A stretch of 64,000 nt of DNA, from assembly GCA_002937455.1 (NCBI GenBank), contig PTJZ01000007.1:1-64000 (forward strand), read 5' to 3'. The notes under the pieces are model-generated. The model saw nothing but the letters and a program-made list of their open reading frames with translations. It was not told the origin of the DNA and ran no database searches. This document shows, one piece after another, positions 36,102 to 44,232 of the stretch (positions are counted from its first letter, which is position 1; the number at the start of each line of letters is the position of its first letter). A program made the translations under genes and the position numbers. The DNA is from Alphaproteobacteria bacterium MarineAlpha11_Bin1 (GTDB lineage Bacteria; Pseudomonadota; Alphaproteobacteria; MPNO01; UBA830).

Positions 36102-36998
36102 TCACTCTGCTGCGAGATCTGGTGCCATCAACTGAGCTAGCGCGGCGATCACGTTGGTCATCTGTGCAGCGATTCTGTCAAACCCGGCATTCTTCTCGAT
36201 TCGAATTTCATCCATATAGAGAGCGCGGTTAATCTCGATCTGAACCGAGTGGACATTATCTTGCGGTTGCCCGTAATGTCGGGTGGTGAACCCACCAGCA
36301 AATGGCTTGTTTCGAGCGACATAATAGCCGAAGCTCGAGATACTGCGTTCAATCGTGTCAGTGATATACGGAGCGCAGCTGCTGCCGAAGCAGTCGCCAA
36401 CTACGAAATCAGCCCGCCCACGACCAACGTCGGGATCCAGTGGACCGCCAATCGAGGGCATCGAATGGCAGTCCACGACGACACAGTAGCCAAATTTGTC
36501 ACGAGTTTCGTGGATTAGTGCTTCAAGCGCCTGATGATAGGGTCGATAATAGGCATCGATTCGAGCTACTGCTTCCTTAAATGTGAGTTTGCCTGGGTAA
36601 ATGTCTAGCCCACTCGAAACTACCCGTGCGATAGTGCCGAGACCGGCGGCGACCCTACTAGAATCCGTATTGACATAATCAGGTAGAGGGTCGGAAAACA
36701 TCTTTTGGTCGAGTTCGAAAGGTTCTCGGTTAGCGTCGATGAATGCGCGTGGAAAGGTGGCCCGAAGAAGCGGAGCGCCGAGGTTTGGGCCGGCGGCGAA
36801 CAGATCGTCAACAAACCCGTCCTCAGAGCGTCGCAGCGAAACAGGATCCAGCCGAGCTCCCGCCACAAAATCAGTCGGATACATGCGCCCACTGTGTGGT
36901 GACGCAAGGACCAAGGGTACCGTTTGTGAGGTTGGATGAAGGATTTCGAAAGGAGGTACATACGCCAGATTTTCTGGCGTGGAATCTTTAACTGACAT
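36102..36998 (-). CDS. N-formylglutamate amidohydrolase family protein
   Basis: A 298-residue zinc amidohydrolase of the HutG/N-formylglutamate deformylase group. VLASPHSGRMYP, RRSEDGFVDDLF, CVVVDCHSMPS and the C-terminal VQIEINRALYMDE carry the family His/Glu metal ligands. It would release formate and glutamate from N-formylglutamate in histidine breakdown, or act on a related N-formyl compound; no hut genes are nearby. Formate could be used by fhs at 13-15 kb, which is inference. Confidence 0.9.
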   Translation of the reverse strand: MSVKDSTPENLAYVPPFEILHPTSQTVPLVLASPHSGRMYPTDFVAGARLDPVSLRRSEDGFVDDLFAAGPNLGAPLLRATFPRAFIDANREPFELDQKMFSDPLPDYVNTDSSRVAAGLGTIARVVSSGLDIYPGKLTFKEAVARIDAYYRPYHQALEALIHETRDKFGYCVVVDCHSMPSIGGPLDPDVGRGRADFVVGDCFGSSCAPYITDTIERSISSFGYYVARNKPFAGGFTTRHYGQPQDNVHSVQIEINRALYMDEIRIEKNAGFDRIAAQMTNVIAALAQLMAPDLAAE

Positions 36999-37215
36999 AC
37001 CACTGACTTAGACTAAAATATGTGTATTGTCATCCACACATTCTCGAGTACCTCAGTAGTTGTTTAAATGTATGACTCTAGTGGTTGTTCAAGCGCTTTT
37101 CAAAAATACACGCTATACCGTGCGCAGAATCTTTCGAGATGTTGGGAGTTCCCGAGGGGAGGGAAATGAACAATGGTTGCAGCCTCAGGGCCGGGTCTTG
37201 AAATCCAAAGTATTC

Positions 37216-37345
37216 GATTCGGGGCCCCCGGATCGATCTCGGCTGTGTGTCTAGGACACCCACTTCTAATCACTCTCTCCGAAGTCCGCGAGAGTGATGC
37301 TGATCGACAGTTCGGGCCCGTGCTAGGCTGTGTGTTCCGGCCCGA
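37216..37345. repeat. Two perfect stem-loops and a degenerate repeat upstream of tRNA-Val
   Basis: TCACTCTC (37270-37277) pairs with GAGAGTGA (37290-37297) around a 12-base loop; TCGGGCC (37312-37318) pairs with GGCCCGA (37339-37345) around 20 bases. TTCGGG(G)CCC followed by GGCTGTGTGT occurs twice (about 37218-37250 and 37311-37335), so the segment looks partly duplicated. No RNA family was recognised. The rest of 36999-37433 shows no gene. Confidence 0.5.
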
Positions 37346-37433
37346 GGGAGGAAGAAACCTTATATTTCCATACTATTACCTGGACCGCACTTGCTATCTG
37401 GACCAGGAAACGATAAACCGAAAATCAAGGATC

Positions 37434-37508
37434 GGGCGCGTAGCTCAGCGGGAGAGCACTACGTTGACATCGTAGGGGTCGCTGGTTCAATCCCAGCCGT
37501 GCCCACCA
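37434..37508 (+). tRNA. tRNA-Val(GAC)
   Basis: A complete 75-base tRNA. Acceptor GGGCGCG pairs with CGTGCCC (one G-U), D arm GCTC/GAGC, anticodon stem CTACG/CGTAG around TTGACAT, so the anticodon is GAC (valine). T loop TTCAATC is normal. The encoded discriminator and CCA end at 37508. An integrase remnant follows 112 bases later, so this gene is a plausible attachment site. Confidence 0.96.
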
Positions 37509-37619
37509 TTTTTTCTGAGGAAGAACAATGCCTTAACAGCACTGTCTTCCCAGACCCCGCCTTCCAAATCACTATTACCGCATTGTGCGGCTCCAATTTG
37601 GCTCCGCTTGGAGACGAAG

Positions 37620-37742
37620 ATGGCAGCTATTGGCCTGCATAGGGGGAAGTATCAGGTGAGGATCAGGAGGGTAGGTAGTCCTTCCATCTCCAGAACCTTT
37701 TCCAGAAAGAAGGATGCCGAAGCTTGGGTAGAGGTGAGGTAG
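37620..37742 (+). pseudogene. Tyrosine integrase, N-terminal fragment
   Basis: A 40-codon frame translates as MAAIGLHRGKYQVRIRRVG then PSISRTFSRKKDAEAWVEVR. KYQVRIRRxGxPxxSxTFxxKxDAEAW is the standard opening of phage-type tyrosine recombinases (Arm-DNA-binding region). A TAG stop ends it where intact proteins continue. It is on the + strand just past tRNA-Val, and the conserved core of an integrase reappears at 38760 on the same strand. Confidence 0.75.
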
Positions 37743-37872
37743 GCTAGATGACACCAATGGCCGGGATATGGGAGATACTGGAGATCATCATTGGTCTGCT
37801 GTGAAGCGCCGCTGTCTTACACCTGATCAACACCCTTTGTATTGTTGACGGACACATTCACGGGCGGAATCA

Positions 37873-38502
37873 TCAGCATGGGAAAGGGTAAGTAATAGTA
37901 CCCTTTTTGTATTTCTTCCTCGCTTCGAAGCAAGTTACCCTGTTCGGTCCGTCTGCCCAATACAAGTGCGGGTTTATTCCCTTTTTCCCATCTTCCAGAA
38001 AATACGAATGTCCCCAAGAATATCCTTTATTTGAGCGATCTCGGTATTTTTGACCTATTTGAAAATGAAGATGGCGCACTCCCCAAATGCATTCGAAATC
38101 ATACTGATTGTCGCCTAAACGGGCGATAATTTGACCACGCTGTACTACATCACCCTCGGCCACTAACATTTCACCAACGTGACCGTAGAGCGCTATAATT
38201 TTTTTGCCATCTATCCCATCGCCATGATCCACCGCTATTGTTGGACCCCAACACTGTTCTACTGTTGCTTCTAAAACGATACCATCGGCAACCGCTAAAA
38301 TCTCCTGACCCTCGACTCCCGTTATGTCTATCCCCTGATGAGGGTTTTCTCGGTACCCACCATTAATGCCGATATCACTGCCAAACCCTGAGTCGATTTT
38401 TGGCGCTCCTGGTGGATATATCGCATCATCACTCCAACCCATCCCAGTGCTTCCAAGAAGCACGGCAAGTGTAAGACAGATGGTGGCGGTCAGGTTTCTC
38501 AT
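37873..38502 (-). CDS. M23 family metallopeptidase, secreted
   Basis: A 209-residue protein with a signal peptide (LTLAVLLGSTGMGWS, cleavage near residue 24) and an M23/LytM domain. Metal ligands are HQGIDI (H-x3-D, about residue 56-60) and HLHFQIG (about 145); a GYRENPHQGID and LYGHVGEMLVAEGD pair also match. It may cut peptidoglycan peptides, or be a scaffold. It lies between the two integrase fragments, on the opposite strand. Ribosome binding is weak. Confidence 0.87.
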   Translation of the reverse strand: MRNLTATICLTLAVLLGSTGMGWSDDAIYPPGAPKIDSGFGSDIGINGGYRENPHQGIDITGVEGQEILAVADGIVLEATVEQCWGPTIAVDHGDGIDGKKIIALYGHVGEMLVAEGDVVQRGQIIARLGDNQYDFECIWGVRHLHFQIGQKYRDRSNKGYSWGHSYFLEDGKKGINPHLYWADGPNRVTCFEARKKYKKGTITYPFPC

Positions 38503-38562
38503 ATTGAAATTCTGACAGAGAACATTCGGAATGGGTATAGAGAATGGGGTGTGGGTGGAGTT

Positions 38563-38763
38563 CTATTCGTTACCGTCACTTACGGTCAGAGAAGTGATTT
38601 CTCCGTCATAGACCTCATAAGATAACTTGTTCGGATTACAGCATACGACGCAGTCATAAATTTCTGTGTTGTGTCCCGTGAAACCCTCTTGGATCTCTGC
38701 ATAAATCTCAAATTCTTCAAAGCAGAAATGACATGTAATTTGGTGCTCTAAATTCCCTGTCAC
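38563..38763 (-). CDS. CPXCG motif-containing cysteine-rich protein
   Basis: A 66-residue protein starting with GTG 38763. Cysteine pairs are ITCHFCFEEF (near residue 12) and DCVVCCNPNKL (near 38), the layout of the Cys_rich_CPXCG family although the first pair reads CHFC. It likely binds zinc. Function unknown. Its 5' end coincides with the 5' edge of the second integrase fragment on the other strand. Confidence 0.75.
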   Translation of the reverse strand: MTGNLEHQITCHFCFEEFEIYAEIQEGFTGHNTEIYDCVVCCNPNKLSYEVYDGEITSLTVSDGNE

Positions 38764-38981
38764 TCAACACCCTTGAAACTGCCATGAGACGGGGTGATCT
38801 ACTTGGCATTGAATGGTCAGACGTGAATTCAGATAAAAGGACAGTTCATCTGGAAAACACCAAGAACGGATCACCAAGAACAGTACCTCTCAGTAGAAGG
38901 GCATTGGAGATACTCAACAGCAGCTACAGCTTTTCTTTCTCTCAGCCTTCGCCGTTTTTACGATCTTTTTTTCAATCTTAA
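38760..38981 (+). pseudogene. Tyrosine integrase, catalytic-core fragment
   Basis: From 38760 the frame reads SLNTLETAMRRGDLLGIEW then SDVNSDKRTVHLENTKNGSPRT and VPLSRRALEIL. This is the first catalytic-arginine box (A-M-R-R-G) and beta sheet of a tyrosine recombinase. Similarity stops near 38930; the remaining frame to 38981 overlaps the end of a gene on the other strand and is not integrase-like. The C-terminal H-R-Y boxes are missing. It is colinear with the N-terminal fragment at 37620. Confidence 0.8.
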
Positions 38982-39150
38982 ACCGTTTAACCTGAGCCGC
39001 CTTTGCAGCTGCCGCTAATTCTGATTTTTGTAGTTTATGTTCAAAATACGAGTACAAAGACGCAAACCCGAGTTTTGCAGCCCTCTTTTCCTCATAGGCA
39101 CGTCGCCCCTTGAGGTTTTCTATTTTCTGCAAGATTTGTTGATTTTCCAT
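38914..39150 (-). CDS. Small basic coiled-coil-like protein, hypothetical
   Basis: A 78-residue lysine/alanine-rich protein (MENQQILQKIENLKGRR, LYSYFEHKLQKSELAAAAK) with a CSCC C-terminus. Mostly helical by composition. No family was recognised with confidence. It overlaps the decayed tail of the integrase frame on the other strand, which supports the integrase being inactive there. No strong ribosome binding site is visible upstream of ATG 39150. Confidence 0.6.
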   Translation of the reverse strand: MENQQILQKIENLKGRRAYEEKRAAKLGFASLYSYFEHKLQKSELAAAAKAAQVKRFKIEKKIVKTAKAERKKSCSCC

Positions 39151-39264
39151 ACATCAGGATAGGCGGACTGAATAGAGAAAATCAACCCCAAGCACTTCAC
39201 CCCACAAGCTGAGAGAGATTTTTCCAATTTTCATATACGCTAACGACCCTGTAAACTCACAATC

Positions 39265-40095
39265 ATGAGAACTTTGGCTGCAATAATCGGCCTGATCATT
39301 GCCCTGTGTATAAAAACTAGCCATACGCAAACTTTGTTTCTGGAGGCTAATGGCTCACAAGATGCATATACTTTGATAAATGATAAGCTTGTCGAGTTTG
39401 ACGGTAATGCATTTGAGACATCGGATTGCAGCCATAAAGACTTTGGGCCCCACATAACCCAAATCTATGATCAAATTCTTCGAAAACATGTATTTCGGTT
39501 TCATATACACAGGGACGAAGATACCGATAGGTGTGTGAAATTTAACCGACAAAGGACAGAAATAAAAGTATATGCCAAGTCACCAAATTGGATGAAGGCG
39601 ACAGACAAAAGTAGCTTTAGCTACAAATGGAAATTTAAGGTTGATCAGAATTTCCAACCATCCAAAAACTTTACCCACTTTTTTCAACTCAAGAGTGTGG
39701 GCGGCTCCTATATGATGCCGTTGCTCACATTGACCGGTCGGAAGGGGCTAAGAGGGCAACCAGACAAACTTGAACTTCGTCACGCCTCTCATGGTAAGGC
39801 TAGCAAAATAAAGGTAACAGAGTTACAGCCATTTTTAGGAAAATGGTTGCAGGTAAATGTAGATGCAATTTTTGGTTCTGAGGGGAGATTAGTAATTAAA
39901 ATTATTTCTATGAACGATAATCATCCCTTGATGCATTATGAAAATAGTTCGTTAAATATGTGGAAAGAGGATGCCGATTTTATACGACCAAAGTGGGGCA
40001 TTTACCGAAGCTTAAATGATAAACAATCGTTGAGGGATGAGATTATTGATTTTGCCGACATTCAAATCAGGGCCAAATCGACAACGAGGGACTAA
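39265..40095 (+). CDS. Secreted polysaccharide lyase-like (heparin lyase I-type jelly-roll) protein
   Basis: A 276-residue protein with a signal peptide (LAAIIGLIIALCIKTSHT, cleavage near residue 20). The body matches the concanavalin-like fold of bacterial and fungal polysaccharide-lyase-type proteins: RQRTEIKVYAKSPNWM (about 90-105), FKVDQNFQPSKNFTHFFQLK (about 130), DKLELRHASHGK, GKWLQVNVD and the closing RPKWGIYRSLNDKQSLRDE (about 250). It could bind or cleave a uronic-acid-containing glycan outside the cell. Composition is AT-richer than neighbours, fitting its place in an acquired island. No PUL-type transporters are nearby. Confidence 0.72.
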   Translation: MRTLAAIIGLIIALCIKTSHTQTLFLEANGSQDAYTLINDKLVEFDGNAFETSDCSHKDFGPHITQIYDQILRKHVFRFHIHRDEDTDRCVKFNRQRTEIKVYAKSPNWMKATDKSSFSYKWKFKVDQNFQPSKNFTHFFQLKSVGGSYMMPLLTLTGRKGLRGQPDKLELRHASHGKASKIKVTELQPFLGKWLQVNVDAIFGSEGRLVIKIISMNDNHPLMHYENSSLNMWKEDADFIRPKWGIYRSLNDKQSLRDEIIDFADIQIRAKSTTRD

Positions 40096-40707
40096 AACCA
40101 TCGGGCGGAAATCTCCGAGGTATGAGGCAATGGATGAGTTCCGTGGGACCTATAATGACCGCAGAGACCAGGAGAATGAAAAAACTATAGGCCGCCTTAA
40201 TAACTGGGTCCGACTTAAGCTCTCTTTTAGACCAAGCGGACCAAGCCAATTATCATTATTGGGTACATTTGGAGGTCTTGTATCTGAAGGTCGTTGTTCA
40301 CTAGAAGACATTTACAGTGGCACTTCAGATTAACCCCTTTCAGAAGATGGGCGAGTAAGACGACGATAAGAATGAAAGAGGAATAAGAAGAATATAACTC
40401 TGCAGGGTACACGATATTACATTATAGAACTGTTTTTGGGACATAGATATTATCACTATTTACAGCCCCTTAATGTTTTAATGCGCTGCACAGTACCGCA
40501 TCACGATTAACCCCGTTTATATCTCATCATCATTAGGCCTATTCAGGATGACTCAGAGGGCTGCCATAAAAGTCATACATTGGGGTCCAGTACAGAGCCT
40601 TTACCGGAGATCTAACCAACAGAGATGCGAATCTGGAGTCCTCTGAGTCCGTTCTAGCTATGGTCTAAGGCGTGAAACCCAGCGCTTACTCAGGGGGATG
40701 GAAAAGA
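40096..40707. other. Gene-poor right part of the tRNA-Val island
   Basis: About 600 bases without a supported gene. Small open frames exist on both strands (for example around 40130-40330) but lack ribosome binding sites and family likeness. No copy of the tRNA-Val 3' end that could be an attR was found by eye. The right boundary of the island is probably in this stretch. Confidence 0.4.
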
Positions 40708-41061
40708 TCAGATGGCAGTTGGATACCCGTTATAAGGCCAGCCACCCTGTGCAAATAGCCCTTTCACTTCGTCAGCAACGTATCCCGGCATTTCAATGCC
40801 GGTGATCTCCTGCATTTCCAGTAGCGTGGGTATGTATTCTGGCTGAGTGAATTTATTCATATGCGCCATGAAAGATTTGCCATCCGCATATTTTTCAATG
40901 ATCAAAACCTCTCTGCTCTCTTCATTTATGAAAAAATCATAAAGGAGCGTTCCCGGCTCATCGGTGGTTGCATCTTTCATTTTCTTTGCTTGGGTCTTGA
41001 ACGCATCAAGATCATCTGTGGTGATCCTAGCCCTAACCAAGTTGTATAACTCTGAAGTCAT
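40708..41061 (-). CDS. Antibiotic biosynthesis monooxygenase (ABM)-like protein
   Basis: A 117-residue ferredoxin-fold protein. LVRARITTDDLDAFKTQAKKM at the start (shown in part), then EPGTLLYDFFINEESREVLIIEKYADGKSFMAHMN, match the ABM/YgiN-type quinol monooxygenase family layout (given here in parts). Residues for heme-independent oxygenation are not defined in this family. Weak Shine-Dalgarno AGGGTGG. It sits at the edge of the second catabolic region beside the ALDH gene. Confidence 0.75.
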   Translation of the reverse strand: MTSELYNLVRARITTDDLDAFKTQAKKMKDATTDEPGTLLYDFFINEESREVLIIEKYADGKSFMAHMNKFTQPEYIPTLLEMQEITGIEMPGYVADEVKGLFAQGGWPYNGYPTAI

Positions 41062-41224
41062 TAGCCACCCTATTTCACTATAAGTTCAAACTATGCATAA
41101 CGTACCATAACGATCGTAGAAAAAATGATCAGACGGTGATCTTCTCAAGAGATTATAGGGTCTACCAGCCTTGTACCTCATGCTGTTTCACACAGTAGCC
41201 CAGTCGTGAGAGCAACCATTAACC

Positions 41225-42673
41225 TCAACCCAATCCTGGAAAACGGATGCCGGTGAACTTTGTATACGATAGCTCTTTCATCGCGTACTTAACTCCCTCG
41301 CGGCCGTAGCCGCTGTCACCGACGCCTCCGAAGGGCGTCGTGTCCATTCGGAAGCGGCTACCCTCATTGATCCAAACCGATCCGACATGCAGATCCTTTG
41401 ATACTTTGAACGCATTCTCTAGGCTAGATGTAAAGCAAGACGATTGTAGACCGAATACGGAATCGTTAGCGATAGCGATGGCGTCATCGACATCTTTTGC
41501 CGGGATCACTACAGCGACAGGGCCGAAAATCTCGTCCCTTACGACGCCGGCATTCTGAGGCGGTTCCACTAGGATTGTAGGGTATATAATTGCGCCTACT
41601 CGTTTAAGTGGTAGGGCCTCTTTAGCGCCGTCAGCGACCGCGTCGGCAACCATCTGCTCCACCCGGTCCGCATTAGCGGCGTTGACCATTGGACCGACGT
41701 CGGTTTCTGGTAGTGTTGGGTCGCCGACGGTTAACCCCTTTGCGGCGGCGATAAAGTGGGGCAGGAAATCGTTTATAGCGGTCTGTTCCACGATGATTCG
41801 CTGCGCCGAGATGCATTGTTGGCCGCTCGCTTCAAATGCCGAGGGCACAATGCGTTTAGCAGCGTCTTCCAGATCGGCATCGGCGCAGACGATATTGGCT
41901 GAATTGCCACCCAATTCGCCGATGAAGGGCTTTGCACCCGCCGCGCTAGCTAGTGCATTGCCCGCGGCGGTGCCGCCGGTCAGCGTAACAAGTGCGACGT
42001 CTCTATGGGCAACAAGATGTTCTGTAACGTCTCGTCGGCATGCAACAACGTTGACCAAACCGTCGGGCACGCCGGCGCGTCTAAAACATTCGGCGATCAG
42101 CAATGCCTCCCCAACTCCCTCGAACGCTGGCTTGATCAGTACAGCGTTACCCATAGCGATAGCCGGCGCCAGTTTCTGCATCAGTAGGTTCGACGGTGCA
42201 TTGAACGGTGTGAAAGCAGCGATTACACCGTGCGGGTGATGTCGGGTAAAGCCAAACCGACCCTTACCCATAGGTAACGCATCGAGCGGCAGTACATCGC
42301 CCTCCATGCGTAGGAGTTCCTCTGCGCAGAGTCGGGGGAAAGCAACTGATCGACCGACTTCCACTCCGCAGGCACGGCGGGGTTTGCCGAGCGCGCGCAT
42401 GGTGATTTCAGAGATCTCGTCTTTTTCTTTTTCGACCTCGTGGGCAGCGTCGCGCAACCATACCGCCCGTTCGGCAGGCGTGACGTTAAGATTCTCCTCG
42501 AACGCACTCCGTGCACTGGCGATGGCGGCATCGATGGTATCAGAATTTGCCATAGCCACGCGGAATACCAATTCGTCGTTCCATGGCGAGCGCAAATCTT
42601 CAGTTTTTGCATTTGGTGTGGGGTATGGTTTGCCGTCGATCCACGGCCAAGTGGTCTGTATTTCGTCGCTCAT
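41225..42673 (-). CDS. NAD(P)-dependent aldehyde dehydrogenase family protein
   Basis: A 482-residue ALDH. The catalytic Cys is in EASGQQCISAQRI (about residue 285) and the general-base Glu in GELGGNSANIV (about 250). The cofactor fold has TPFNAPSNLLMQKLAPA and LTGGTAAGNALAS. It oxidises an aldehyde to an acid. AGGAG-like signal before ATG 42673. It is divergent from the SDR gene, so the two probably act on the same substrate chain (alcohol to aldehyde to acid), which is inference. Confidence 0.91.
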   Translation of the reverse strand: MSDEIQTTWPWIDGKPYPTPNAKTEDLRSPWNDELVFRVAMANSDTIDAAIASARSAFEENLNVTPAERAVWLRDAAHEVEKEKDEISEITMRALGKPRRACGVEVGRSVAFPRLCAEELLRMEGDVLPLDALPMGKGRFGFTRHHPHGVIAAFTPFNAPSNLLMQKLAPAIAMGNAVLIKPAFEGVGEALLIAECFRRAGVPDGLVNVVACRRDVTEHLVAHRDVALVTLTGGTAAGNALASAAGAKPFIGELGGNSANIVCADADLEDAAKRIVPSAFEASGQQCISAQRIIVEQTAINDFLPHFIAAAKGLTVGDPTLPETDVGPMVNAANADRVEQMVADAVADGAKEALPLKRVGAIIYPTILVEPPQNAGVVRDEIFGPVAVVIPAKDVDDAIAIANDSVFGLQSSCFTSSLENAFKVSKDLHVGSVWINEGSRFRMDTTPFGGVGDSGYGREGVKYAMKELSYTKFTGIRFPGLG

Positions 42674-42751
42674 TGCCTATTACTCCTATAATTTCCCCTG
42701 AGTATGCCTGCGATGCTAACATGTTTCAAAAATGTGAGAGAGAGCAAGATT

Positions 42752-43540
42752 ATGGTTAATGATATAACGGTGACGGCGAACTATCACAGCCTGAAAGATC
42801 GGGTGGTGATCATCACTGGTGGTGGTCAGGGTATCGGGCGCGGCTATGCACGCCACTTTGCAGCTCAGGGTGCAATCCCCGTAATCGCGGAAGTGAATGG
42901 CGAGAAGGCCCTGGCGGTCAAGAAAGAGATTGAGGCCGAGGGTGGCTGCGCTCTGGCATTCGAGACCGACGTGGGATCCATGAATTCGGTTTCTCACATG
43001 GTCGACGCGGTACTCAATGAGACCGGGCGTGTCGACGTACTGATTAACAACGCGGCCGTATTTTCTCAGATCACTATGGCACCTTTCTGGGAACTGCCAC
43101 TAGATGAATGGGATAGTGCCATGCAAGTAAACATCACGGGCTCGTTCTATTGCGCCAGAGCGGTGGCGCCCTTGATGCAGGATGCGAAATGGGGCCGTAT
43201 CGTCAACGTGGCGTCCGGGACGGTGGCTATCGGGTCAGCCAATTACCTTCACTACATCACTTCAAAATCGGCTATGATCGGCATGACCCGGTCGATGGCG
43301 CGCGAACTGGGACCCTGGAACATCACCGTAAATACATTCTGGCCCGGCATAATCAAGACCGAGGTGCCACGCCCGTCGGCCCCGGAAAAAGTATTTGAAA
43401 TGTTCGCGAAGCAGCAATGCTTGCCGCGACTGACTACGATCGAGGACCTCGCCAAGCCGATGCTGTTTCTTTGCTCGGAAGAGGCGAAGTTTATGACCGG
43501 CCAGATTTTCGAGCCGGATGGCGGTTTGAGCTTTAACTAG
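42752..43540 (+). CDS. SDR family oxidoreductase
   Basis: A 262-residue short-chain dehydrogenase. TGGGQGIGRGYARH (about 21-33) binds NAD(P); NNAA (about 93), S in VASGTVA (about 147) and YITSK (about 160) complete the SDR set. The C-terminal GPDGG-type end reads EPDGGLSFN. ATG 42752 is chosen since GAGAGAG precedes it; an ATG at 42704 has no such site. Divergent from the ALDH gene. Confidence 0.88.
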   Translation: MVNDITVTANYHSLKDRVVIITGGGQGIGRGYARHFAAQGAIPVIAEVNGEKALAVKKEIEAEGGCALAFETDVGSMNSVSHMVDAVLNETGRVDVLINNAAVFSQITMAPFWELPLDEWDSAMQVNITGSFYCARAVAPLMQDAKWGRIVNVASGTVAIGSANYLHYITSKSAMIGMTRSMARELGPWNITVNTFWPGIIKTEVPRPSAPEKVFEMFAKQQCLPRLTTIEDLAKPMLFLCSEEAKFMTGQIFEPDGGLSFN

Positions 43541-43690
43541 TATCCTTGATCTGAGCTATTGATTTTTGTCAACTGCGAGACTTTGTCCCTTTTTAGGAAC
43601 CCGTAGTTGAGATTTCGGCGTCGACTGCACGGAGCTGTGAACGCGAAATTAAAAAAAGCCGGAACGGTCTCACGTAAACGGCAAAATTAA

Positions 43691-44221
43691 TTAGCTTTCC
43701 AGATGTGCGTTGCGGTTTTTGTATAGTTTATCATCCGCATAGCCCATCCTGTCCGGATCCCGACCCTTGCCTAGCATTACCTGCATGTAAACCGGCTCGA
43801 CCGAGTCGTTTTGATAGCCGTGGATGACACCGGCGGGGCAGGAGACGCAGTCCCAAGGGCCGAGATGGCGCTCGATGCGCTTGCCGCTCTCATCTTCGAA
43901 AAACACCGTTAGGTGTCCCTTTAGGATAAAAAAGACTTCCTCCACTTCGTGGGTGTGGGCCGCATTGCCTTCGCCCGCTGGTACATACATAACGCTAAGC
44001 GTGAAGGCACCGGCGGGAATAATGGAATCATCACCCTTCCCGCTGGTGTTGCCGATGAAGCGATGTTGCGCTCGGCGATAGCCATCGATGAGGGCGTCGG
44101 CGAAGGCGGACCAGTCCGGTTTGCGGTCACTGAAATGTGCAACCTGCCGGTCTGCGATCTCCTCAATGCTGACGCCCTCGAATTCAGGCGGTCGCGGATG
44201 GCGCGCGATGTTTTCCGCCAT
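43691..44221 (-). CDS. Cupin domain protein, paralogue A (last gene of operon)
   Basis: A 176-residue cupin protein. The N-terminal block HPRPPEFEGVSIEEI is shared with the paralogue at 50779. Metal-ligand motifs are H-x-H-x3-E (AAHTHEVEE, about 92-100) with the second His in AGVIHGYQND. It likely binds a divalent metal and acts on a small organic acid. AGGAG is present before ATG 44221. It ends the leftward cox-like/ABC operon, 12 bases after the substrate-binding-protein stop. Confidence 0.82.
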   Translation of the reverse strand: MAENIARHPRPPEFEGVSIEEIADRQVAHFSDRKPDWSAFADALIDGYRRAQHRFIGNTSGKGDDSIIPAGAFTLSVMYVPAGEGNAAHTHEVEEVFFILKGHLTVFFEDESGKRIERHLGPWDCVSCPAGVIHGYQNDSVEPVYMQVMLGKGRDPDRMGYADDKLYKNRNAHLES

Positions 44222-44232
44222 TAAGGTTGCTC

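Noticed and set aside
37173..37475. A 100-codon + strand frame running into tRNA-Val
   Set aside because: It overlaps the tRNA and the hairpin region, and has no homology or ribosome binding site.
40037..40333. A 98-codon + strand frame after the lyase-like gene
   Set aside because: It overlaps the end of the lyase-like gene and lacks a ribosome binding site and recognisable family; kept only as gene-poor island sequence.
37509..40707. Second copy of the tRNA-Val 3' end as attR of the island
   Set aside because: No repeat of the GGTTCAATCCCAGCC stretch was found by eye to 40.7 kb, so island boundaries remain unproven.
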